DNA of 64,000 nucleotides from Benincasa hispida (Eukaryota > Streptophyta > Magnoliopsida > Cucurbitales > Cucurbitaceae). The stretch covers positions 52,190,860 to 52,254,859 of the forward strand of contig NC_052354.1 in assembly GCF_009727055.1 (NCBI RefSeq), in the 5' to 3' direction. Within the stretch, counting starts at the first letter, position 1, and every line of letters begins with the position of its first letter. The notes beneath the pieces are model-generated. The model had not been told where the DNA came from and did no database searches. It saw only the letters and a program-made list of their open reading frames with translations. The translations under genes were made by a program, and so were the position numbers. This document shows, one piece after another, positions 55,741-64,000 of this stretch.

Positions 55741-57300
55741 AGTTCCAAGTTTGGTTCATGGTTAGATAATCCAATTCACTCTTAATAGCTTCCTTCCATA
55801 AACTAGAGTCTATAAAACTTAAGGCTTCTAGGTAAGATTTAGGATCCTTATCTATAAGGTACATACATGCAAACTGATAGTCAATATCATTTGGCCTCTC
55901 AACTAAAAGTAGTTAAAAAATTAGGGCAAAAACTTTTCTCAATTCTTTGTCTCTTACTTCTTCTTGGTTCTATAACAGGCACTCTATCTGTGTTGTTAAC
56001 ATCTACAATGTCAGACATACTACTAGAAGCTATATCATGCATACTATTAGACAAGAAAGGCATAGAAACAAAATCATTCTCACAATTAGTTGTTCTAATA
56101 GTTTCATTGTTTCTCTTTTTACAAAGGAAAAACATGCTAAAAAAGTTCTGCATCCTTATATTCATACATAGATCTATCATTCAAGCACATAAATCTATAT
56201 GCAGCGCTACTTTGAGCATAACCAATAATACACAATCAAAAGTTTTAGATCCTACCATAGGTATCTTGAATGCAAGATATGGAACCTTAGCTAAACATCC
56301 CCACACCCTTAGATAAGAGAGATTAGGGGCATATCCTTCTAGAGTTCGTAAGGTGTCTTATCCAGTTTCTTGTGAGGTACTCTGTTAAGAATAAAACAGG
56401 CAGAAAGTACAGCTTCCCCCCACATGTTATCAAACAATCCAGAACTTAACAACATAGCATTCATCATTTCTTTAAGAGTCTGTTTTTATGTTCTACTATA
56501 CCATTTTGTTGTTATGAATAAAGAGCAGTAAATTTATGAATAATGTCATTTGATTACAAAATTCTTTCATTGTATTATCACTATATTCACCACTTCTATC
56601 TGATCTTAGCCTCTTAATCTTCTTATCTAATTTATTCTCTACTTCTGCTTTATATTTCAGAAACATACTACCAGTTTCATCTTTTGTCTTTAAAAGATAA
56701 ATTCTACTACATCTAGAAAAATCATCAACAAAAGAAATGTAGTAGTTTTTCCCACATCTACTTATGGTGTTTTTGCAATCAAATAAATCAGAGTGAATCA
56801 ATTCTAGTAATTCTGTACTTCTAGATGTGACAGGTTTAAAAGGGTTCTTGACAAACTTTGTTTCTACACAAACTGGACATTTACTAGTTTCATGTGTTTC
56901 AGATGCATTAGTCAGTTTTAAATCCTTAAGTTTCTTAACTGATGCAATATTCACATAACCTAGTCTACCATGCCACATATCAAAAGATTCAACTATGTAA
57001 GCAGAATTAGAAGTACTTGCATTCATCATATTTGAAACAGAGACAGTATTCAATACAAAAAAGTCCATCAACAAGATATCCCTTACCAATAAAGTCTCTA
57101 TTTTTGGTGAGGAAAACCTTGTCAGCTTCTAGGACAATTTTAAGCCTAGCTCGATTCAACAAACTTCTAGATAGCAAGTTCAAATGTAAGAAAGATACAT
57201 ACAATATATTACTTAAGGATAAAATTTTTCCAGAGGTTAATTTTAAAAGAACCTTACCTTTTCCAAGCACTCCCGTTGTGGTCAAGTTACCCATGAACAC
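55741..57300 (-). pseudogene. Family D copia integrase and protease end
   Basis: 57007-57300 has the GAGpre-integrase segment (LSNILYVSFLHLNLLSRSLL). 56496-57089 has the zinc-binding part (MWHGRLGYVNIASVKKL, CPVCVETKFVKNPF), the first aspartate (LIHSDLFDC), FVDDFSRCSRIYLL and the second aspartate (RLRSDRSGEY). The frame then shifts; the glutamate motif remains in another frame (QQNGIVEHKN, about 56505-56475), preceded by a stop. 55899-56180 is the C-terminal linker with the usual RRSKRQRIEKSF. Confidence 0.83.
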
Positions 57301-58389
57301 ACATTCTCCGTCAGCAATGTCCTCATAGTCATGGAAAAGCTCTTAGTTTGAATAGAAATGTCTTGAAACTCCGATGTCAAGTATCCAGTCAATTTTGTTT
57401 TTTTACCAAGTTTACTTCCACAACAACAACAATTACGTCATCTTGTTCAACAAGATTAGGTCATGATGTGGGTTATTGATTTGACCTTCCTTTCCCTTGA
57501 CTGCATTGATAGGATTTATGTCCGAGTTTCCTGCATACATAGAAAATCAGTTTTTTCTTTTCAATCTTCCCACCAGCAGTTTTGCGATGTCCATTCTTCT
57601 TAGAATAATTATTCTTTCCAGATTGCTTCATATAGTTTTTGGACCTATCTTTGTTAACAACAGAAGATTCAACCAAATTAGTATTAAATGAATTTAGATT
57701 TCCAGAAATTAGCTTATCTTTTAGTCTGTTGGCTTCTTTCGTACGTATGTGGTTGATCAGCTATTAGAGTGTCAGATCTTTCTTTTTATGTTTCAGATGA
57801 TTTCTGTAGTCGCTCTAGGATGGGGAAAATTTCTCAAGTAACACTTTAGCTTGTAGAATCTCAACATTTTCATGCCCTCGACTAAAACGTTCACCACCAA
57901 ATTTTCATACTCATGTATTTGCTCCACTACCAGTTTCTCGTCCATCATTTGGAATTGTAGCCATTTACCAACAACGTACTTTTTGCGACTAGCATCATAT
58001 CATCCATATAGGGACTCCAATCTACTCCAAATTACCTTTGCTGATTTTTGGACCACGAACAAATCGAACATTGAATCTGTCATATAATTCAGCAGATGGT
58101 CGTGGACTATTTTGTCGTCTTTCTCATACTTATCAGGATCAATTGTGGACTATTTTGATTGATTAGAAACATCAATGGGTTAAACGGAGGATTCTGGATC
58201 AAAGACAGTGCTTACCTTTTCGGTAGGCACTTCTATAATGAAGATGTAATTAATCTCTAGCTGCTTGAAGAAGATCAATAATTTCTAAGACCAGTGGCGA
58301 TAATTTTCTCTGTCCAGTGTTTCGAGCTTGGATAGATCAGGGAGAACCTTACCATTCTTGATCAACATCTATGTTATTTGCTTTCACAT
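57301..58389 (-). pseudogene. Family D copia gag and leader
   Basis: 57473-57676 carries the zinc knuckle FYVCRKLGHKSYQC, in which the first cysteine of CCHC is phenylalanine. Upstream Gag text runs to about 58110 across several stops. 58111-58389 is leader with no conserved protein, ending next to the decayed primer site GCTTTCACAT (58380-58389, antisense). Confidence 0.72.
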
Positions 58390-59002
58390 TGTTAATTCGG
58401 ATGTCATGAAAGTTACTGTGTCGTGGAAGAACCATTGCCTTGAAAGCAAATACGGCGCGACCTCGGTGCTAATCGCTTATGTCGGTTGCTCCCCAAGGTT
58501 AACGCAACCTCTAAATTTTCAAGTGTGCACTTACCAGAAAAAAGACTAGAACCAATGAGAGGGTTGCTTAGAAATCAAGTAGAGAAGGAAGAATAAAATT
58601 CAGTTGTATGTTCAACGGACAAAAACTCAATGGACAAATCTCCAACAGACAGAAACTCAATGACAAAATCTCCAACAGGCAGATAATGGACAAAATCCAA
58701 TTGACTGGTCCAGACGGTTAAGTAATAAAATTTAATTTATAAATAAAAAAATAAGTAATAAAAATTTAATTCTTTTTCGTGCAAGCGTGATCACCCGAAC
58801 TCGCCCGTTCAACCGGACAGACGGCGGCAGTGATGCGCGCGCGTGGTAGAAAAGTTATACTTCCACCACCAACTCACTTTGGATTCTCATCTAGAATACC
58901 TTAATATTTATACCCTAGGAAATTCTAAATCTATCCATGCGGGACAAAATTTCCCACTCTCTTAATTTTTCTTTGACTTAAGCCTAAAAATCAATTCCAT
59001 CA
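58390..59002 (-). mobile_element. Family D 5' LTR
   Basis: 613 bp; on the minus strand from TGATGGAATTG to CGAATTAACA. It contains three short near-repeats of AATCTCCAACAGAC / ACTCAATGGAC (58615-58700). Confidence 0.75.
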
Positions 59003-59259
59003 TGTCGCAAGATTTTCGGTTTCATTCATCATTCAACAAAGTATTGCTAGGCTTCAAGTTCCTATGAATTATTGTCAACCTCGAGTTTGTAGGTAAAGAA
59101 GTCTTGAGTTACCCCTTCAATTATCTCCCCTCTTTTTGGCCAATTCAATAACTTCCCTCTTCTAAGGCCTTCCTTGTAAAATGTTGAATGATAAAATCTA
59201 TTTAGCAATTCCCTAGGGTTAATTAAGGGGAATTTTGATAAATTTGACAACTCAAATAA

Positions 59260-60343
59260 TTTTTTGAAGTTCTCTCTTTGAAATTTTTATTAGTGCGAAG
59301 AGTGCAATTATCGGTTTTTAATGGAGTGACTAACAATTAATGAATGTTGAATAATTTAATTAAAGGGTTTAATTAATTATTCAAGTATTCAAGTACCATA
59401 GGAGCTTCAATCCACAGGTCTATAAGATCTCCTCTGTAGCTCAACAGAGATTATTAAGAATTAATTTTGGATTAATTTAAAATTTTCAAATTAATTAAGG
59501 GAATTAATTATATGTGATATAATTAATATATGTATTCGATACATTATAACATAAATTTTATATTGAGAAGAATTAAATATTTGAATATGATTCAAATACT
59601 AATTATATGAATGGGATTTATATAATTAAATTTAGTATAAATGTGATTTATACTAAATACCATGAATGATTGAGAGAAATAAAAACTATAGGTTATATTG
59701 TATTTGATGCAATATAAAAATTATAGGCTATGTGTTATATTTGATATAATATATAGTTGTATCTACATATAATAAGTTAGTTATATATATGTGTGTGTAT
59801 TTATATATTTATATATTTATATTTAATTTAATTTTGAATTAAATTAATTGAAGGAGTTATTTATTTTTTCTTTCTAACAATCGTGTGGCAAAAGAGGATG
59901 AGAGTGGTTTTGAAGTTTTCTTTGTCTTCTTTGTAGGAGAGAATGTCTCTATGTGATTTCTCTGGAATAACTCTCAAGAACATTGAGAAGAGAAACGTTT
60001 TCTTCTTGCTCTCTAAAAATCCTCTCCATCTTCTCAAAAAGATACAAAGTCCATACCTCCTGCTTATGAAATCTTTAAGAAGAATACAGGAGGTTCATTT
60101 GTGGTGGTGGCCACTTGTTTTTGTTTTATTTGAGACTGAAGTACGAGGAAAGTTTGTGACTGGTTCAAGGAGGGATCTCGTGAAGAATTGGTTCTTCAAG
60201 TGTAAGTTAATTTATTCCCTAATTCCTTCTTATCATGCTATAAATTTTTTCGATTATCCATAATTTGAATGTTCTATAATTTTATTATGTAAAAATGAAA
60301 TTGGGACGATTCCACTTCTACAGTGGACCTCACAATTCCTTCA
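59260..60343 (+). mobile_element. Copia LTR fragment (family E)
   Basis: Shares the ordered landmarks of the copia LTRs (TATCGGTTTTTAATGGAGTG, GGAGCTTCAATCCACAGGTC, a long AT tract) and ends CACAATTCCTTCA at 60343, the same terminal style as LTRs 1-3. The front is missing. The frame 59943-60263 lies in the U5/leader part and is not a gene. Confidence 0.7.
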
Positions 60344-61375
60344 CTGTGATTACGAACAACCTGTGAATGATCGACTTACTAATCATGGTTAAATCGAGTG
60401 CACAGAAATATATCCATAGTGAGGAGAGTACAACTACTGGGTTTTAGTGGAGTGTCTCAGCTATTAACGAATGTTGATTACTAGTCAATGAGATTAGTTG
60501 GTTAATCTCAAATTGTTGGAGCTCATGGTATGTAGGTCCATTAGGTCCCCCTCCTAGCTCATATCGGATTAAACCTTGGAGTAGTATGATGATTGAATTT
60601 GAAACGTTCAAATTCAGTTTAGGAAATTATAAGTAATTATATGCAATATAATTGACGTTTAATTATGGAATTAAACAAATTGGAGAATTGAAAATATTTA
60701 AATATGATTTAAATATTAAAAACATGAATAGGAATTCAAGTTCGGGATTGATATTTTATTAATTTAATATTTGATATTAAATTAATTTTATTCATTAAAT
60801 TTTTTTAGTTGATGTTTAAAAATTAATTAATTAATTATATTTAAAATTAAGAAAATACATTTTAACAATGAAAGTTAGAAATTCAATTTAAAATATTTTT
60901 AATTGGAATGTGGGTTTTTCCCACATTTTTCATTAAATCTCATTTTCAATCCTAATTGCTTAGTCACCTAAATGGTGTCAATTTATGGTTAAACAAATTT
61001 GTATGTAATTCTTCTATATATATAGAAGAATGGTTATTTGTTTCAAGGTTCATGTATTTTAGAGTTCTTAAGAGAATTGGTTCTCTCTAGCATTCAAACC
61101 ATAAGCTCTCCAAACTCATAAAATTCCCTTCAAATTTAGTCTCATTTTGGGTCCCACAACCCATTCCAAGGCTAGAGAAGACTCTACCGGTGGCTCACAA
61201 ATCGTTCAGGATCAGAATTCAATGAGAGATTGCTTCAATTAAGGAGTGCTACAAAGGTTGTTCTCTAAAACCCTAAATATTATGAATGGGCTTGCATGCT
61301 TTGATTATAAAATTAATGAAATTAGAATGCTTAATGTCCAAATTGCTTTCGCATGTTAAATGTTAACATCAACAC
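60344..61375 (+). mobile_element. Copia LTR fragment (family C-like)
   Basis: Starts inside an LTR at ATTACGAACAACCTGTGAATG, the text with which the fragment 1579-2436 ends. It continues through GGAGCTCATGGTATGTAGG and a TATA-like TATATATATAGAAG (61014-61027) to about GTTAACATCA (61366-61375). The front is missing. No gene. Confidence 0.65.
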
Positions 61376-61399
61376 AAGGGTATTTACACAAGTGGTTAG

Positions 61400-62450
61400 A
61401 GCAGTACTCTTATATGATTTTAAGCAATGCCCCACCTCAATTTGAACCTTCTTTTAGGATGTATCTTCAAATTGAGGATTTTAAGAGTTAAACATCTCAT
61501 ACTCTCTGAAGATGACATCCTTGCTATTAATACACATTTTCTCCACTGGGTGCCACAATTTATAGCCTTTTATACCTTCTGAGAATCCCATGAACATACA
61601 TTTTACTAATCTAGCCTTCAACTTCCCTTGATTTTGGTGCACAAAACCCACACACCCAAAGACTTTTAAGTGAATTAGGTTAGGACCATCTTTCTTCTAG
61701 GGTTGAGAAGTTAAGAGAGTGATGAGGAGATCTGTTTAGGGTGTATATCGTGTATGAAGTAGCTTCTACCTAGTACTTTTTAGGTAGGGGTGCATTAAAT
61801 AGCTGACATATTACCCTCTCTATTATTATTCTATTAAGTTTCTCAGCCACACCATTTTGTTATGGTGTGTACCTAACGGTTCTATATCTTACATTGCCTT
61901 TTTATTTTTTTTGCAAAATGTATCAAGTTCTTCATTACAAAACTCTAATCAGTTATCAGTTCTAAGACACTTAACAAACTTAGATGTATGCTTTTCTATG
62001 TATACTTTTTACTCTTTAAATTTCTGAAACACTTGGTCTTTGGTTTTATATATGAAAATCCAGTTTTTCCTTGAGTTATCATCAATTAGAGTTAAGAAAT
62101 ACCTTGCTCCTCCAAGTGAGGGTGTTTAAGCTAAACCCTGGAGATTTGAATGGATGTAATCTATAATCTCTGATGCTCTATACTTAGAATTTTGGAAACT
62201 CTTTGTTTTGGCCTTCCCTATTATACATAACTCACATAATTTCATTTGAGCAGCCATTCTAACTAGAAGAATGCCTTGTTTAGAAGCTCTTTGAGACATT
62301 TAGCACTAATATGAGATAACCTCTTGTGCCAAAGATCTTCTTCTGAGAGAGTATTATTTTCAACAATACATACATCTTTTGAACATTTTTAACAACATAA
62401 ACTCCATTCCCTTTTTCCCTTATGAGAACTAATTTTGAATCTTTAACAAT
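61400..62450 (-). pseudogene. Tnt1-type copia integrase, decayed
   Basis: On the minus strand the zinc-binding head appears at 62360-62240 (SEEDLWHKRLSHISAKCLK). The glutamate region is near 61865-61830 (TP-stop-QNGVAEKLNR after frame choice), and the downstream text CVNSKDVIFREYEMF is at 61560-61500. Stops and shifts are so frequent that no frame exceeds 60 codons. RT is not found: the element ends near 61400 at the LTR fragment. Confidence 0.7.
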
Positions 62451-63610
62451 ATGCAACTTTCTCCACTATTCTTGGTAGTGGCAGCCTATAGGTCAAATAT
62501 TCCTATTGATATCAAATTCCTTTTTAAAGTTAGAATATGTTTCACATCCCTTAGAAGTTTAGTGGTTCCATCTTCTAATTTCAAAGAAACCGACAAATAC
62601 CAATTATCTCACAAGAATCATGATTTCCCAGGTAAACTTTACCACCATTCCACTCTCTATAGGTGCAGAACCAATCTTTGTTAAGAGTCATGTGGAATGA
62701 ATATCCAAAATCCAGAACCTAGTCATGAGTAAACTGAGAACTACCTCTGCCATTACTGTTCCCAGTCACTATGAGTGCATCAGAGAAAGAGAAAGAAGTT
62801 TCACCTATGGATGGCTCATTTTGTTTGTTTTTCTTGTTCTTTTCATTTTGTTTATGTTTAAGAGAATAACAATATTTCTTCCAATGACTATCCAGTAGGT
62901 ACACTTGAACTTAGAATTACATTTTTCACCTTTCTCTTCCGTATGATGCTTTTTATTCTTGGATTTTTCTTTAACAAACAATCTTTCCCCATTCTGACTT
63001 ATTTTATTCAAAATTTGTAGCTCCATTTCTCTGGTTCTGATTGTTGAAATGATAATTTCTGTGATGATAGAGTCTCTGCGATACTTAAGAGCCATTTTGA
63101 TCTCTTTTAGAGTTATGGTAGTGAGCTTAGGAGGATGAAGGCCTTATTCTCCTCTCCAACCTTCTCTCCGAGGTTCTTGAACTCAGAGATTATTTTCTTG
63201 AATTTATCAAGATTTTTAGAGTTTTTTGCTCAGATCCATCTTGAATATGAAAAATTTCTCACGTAAATACATTTTGTTGAGCAGATCCTTTGAGACATAC
63301 AGTTCATTTTGTTCCAAATCTTGAAAGTAGATTTTTCATCAATGACTTGTCTGAGAACATTGTCACTTAGATTTAGAATGATTGTTTCATAGACAATAGA
63401 CTCCAAAGTTTCTTAATCTTCTTGTATCATCAAGGTTGGTAGTTCTGATGGGTCTTATAGAGCTTTTATGGCCTTTTGTTGACCCAAGATTGCTCTAATC
63501 TTGACTTTTCATAACCCAAAGTCTGATTTTTTTGTCAAACTTATCGATTTCAAATCTAACAACCACCATTCTTCATTAAGCAAGACTTTGTTTCTTGATT
63601 GGGAAAGTAG
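62451..63610 (-). pseudogene. Tnt1-type copia gag and protease, decayed
   Basis: 62719-62904 and 62805-63095 carry the zinc-knuckle area (HWKKYCYSLKHKQNE) and NGERLFVKEKSKNKKHH. The protease box lies at about 62720-62660 and reads VLDFGYSFHMTLNKDWF, with D-S-G changed to D-F-G and a stop just before it. The Gag start, FEIDKFDKKI, lies near 63550. It is the same family as the plus-strand element at 40031-43440, which is less decayed. Confidence 0.75.
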
Positions 63611-63622
63611 GCCTTGATACCA
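63610..63622 (-). promoter_or_regulatory. Primer-binding site, decayed tRNA-iMet
   Basis: The minus strand reads TGGTATCAAGGCC, two bases from the standard TGGTATCAGAGCC. Confidence 0.75.
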
Positions 63623-63623
63623 T

Positions 63624-64000
63624 TGTTACAAATTCCACTAACAAGTGTATGCGTGTATGCCAAGAAAAACCACACGTTCAGCAAGTGAAGAAAGAATTTG
63701 CATGAGGTGAAGAGGGAAAAATAACTTGTTCAAGAATCAGAAACAAAAGAACACTGGAAGAAGAGAAACACGAGAGGATGAGAAGGGAGAGACTGGATGA
63801 AAAAGAAGAAACAAGTAGCTACAAACCGATTTATATTGACTCGACAAAAAAATTGCATGCATCCACCTGAAGAAGAACTCAACTTTATTAGATCTTGAAG
63901 AACTCAGAGGTTGGGAGAGAAAATTACAGATAAGATGCTCTTATAACCATTTATATGATCTTAATTTCTGTCTATTTAAAAGAGCCCTAAGAGCTTCTAT
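63624..64000 (-). mobile_element. 5' LTR of Tnt1-type copia, cut by window end
   Basis: On the minus strand it ends AATTTGTAACA next to the primer site. No gene. The start of the LTR is beyond position 64000. Confidence 0.65.

Larger units (their letters stand above)
51059..59002 (-). mobile_element. Minus-strand copia (family D) inside kinase gene
   Basis: 5' LTR at 58390-59002, gag to RNase H at 58110-54420, and a 3' LTR split into 51059-51500 and 53396-53743 by another copia LTR (family C). Both LTRs share GAAGAACCA(C/T)TGCCTTGAAAG and the GTAATAAAATTTAATTTATA block. The kinase text breaks at 59005 and resumes at 51057. CATGT occurs at 51057-51061 and 59001-59005 and may be the duplication, but it overlaps the LTR tips (TGATGG / TGTTGATTC), so the exact edges are uncertain. 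The primer site next to the 5' LTR is badly decayed. Confidence 0.78.
47643..59250 (-). pseudogene. Lectin-type receptor kinase, disrupted
   Basis: Minus-strand kinase pieces lie in order. 59005-59250 has LLNWPKRGEIIEG and, in a second frame, the catalytic loop IIHRNLKPSNTLLN, where HRD has become HRN. 51057-50993 has GVARIFTKDELEANTSRI, the activation segment. 50893-50745 has GYIPPEYVRKG and SKLYGVHGHLNLLDY. 47873-47643 has AYKPWKEGRGMEFMDPSL, ALLCVQENADDRPSML and a stop at 47643. The join between the second and third piece uses a 99-bp GT-AG intron and rebuilds T-H-G-Y; the third ends at GTAAGT and the last starts after TATTTAG. The third piece is 149 bases where phase requires one base less or two more, and it has a visible stop. 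This matches G-type lectin (S-domain) receptor kinases; only the kinase C-terminal part is here. Insertions at 48268-50314 and about 51059-59002 separate the pieces. Confidence 0.85.

Noticed and set aside
59943..60263. 106-codon frame as a small host gene
   Set aside because: It lies within a copia LTR tail, with no known domain and no counterpart in the other LTRs.
1..64000. Endogenous pararetrovirus (caulimovirid) copies
   Set aside because: All RT and integrase motifs are copia or gypsy type; no movement-protein or pararetroviral RT-RNase H arrangement seen.
1..64000. tRNA or rRNA genes
   Set aside because: tRNA-like matches are retroelement primer sites (tRNA-iMet, tRNA-Asp complements); no cloverleaf or rRNA core was recognised.

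Overview
This is nuclear DNA of a flowering plant, almost certainly a dicot. The family is probably Cucurbitaceae, but that is an impression from the retroelement families, not a demonstrated assignment. The evidence is spliced plant genes (a plasma-membrane H+-ATPase and a lectin-type receptor kinase, both with GT-AG introns), AT-rich intergenic DNA, and LTR retrotransposons primed by tRNA-iMet (Ty1/copia) or tRNA-Asp (an Athila-like Ty3/gypsy). No intact cellular gene is present. There is one 225-base assembly gap (18806-19030) and one isolated N (1316).

Layout. 1-1578: decayed minus-strand Ty3/gypsy gag-protease, then a 20-21 bp minisatellite. 1579-2436: a copia LTR fragment. 2437-38830: a nest of retroelements. 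The outermost layer is a minus-strand copia whose reverse transcriptase lies at 2437-3331 and whose integrase, protease, gag and leader lie at 35210-38830. A related copia composite in plus orientation (3332-35209) sits between them, flanked by the duplication CCCAC. The composite reads LTR - internal - LTR - internal - LTR. It has itself received a solo copia LTR (3728-5867, TSD TATAA), a gag-protease-only Athila-like element of TR-GAG type (15783-22806, TSD GTAGA), a related but collapsed Athila-like element (25298-28248) and a solo gypsy LTR (31745-34347, TSD GATTG).

38831-40030 is AT-rich intergenic DNA. 40031-43440 is a broken plus-strand copia of Tnt1/Tork type. It abuts the first five exons of a plasma-membrane H+-ATPase gene (about 43530-45935, minus), which carries a stop just before the phosphorylation motif and is cut off after it. 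47643-59250 holds a minus-strand receptor-kinase pseudogene. Its exons are separated by a solo gypsy LTR (48268-50314, TSD GATCA) and by a whole minus-strand copia element (about 51059-59002). From 59260 to the end come two truncated copia LTRs and a second Tnt1-type copia, minus strand, whose 5' LTR runs off the window.

How the parts relate. The coding parts are mostly retroelement gag, protease, integrase, reverse transcriptase and RNase H. Nearly all carry stops, frameshifts or lost catalytic residues, so none looks autonomous. The most distinctive non-coding signals are a degenerate array of the palindrome ACGATCGT at about 22-bp spacing in the copia LTRs and leader, and a terminal hairpin in the Athila-like LTRs that shows a compensatory base change between the two related elements.
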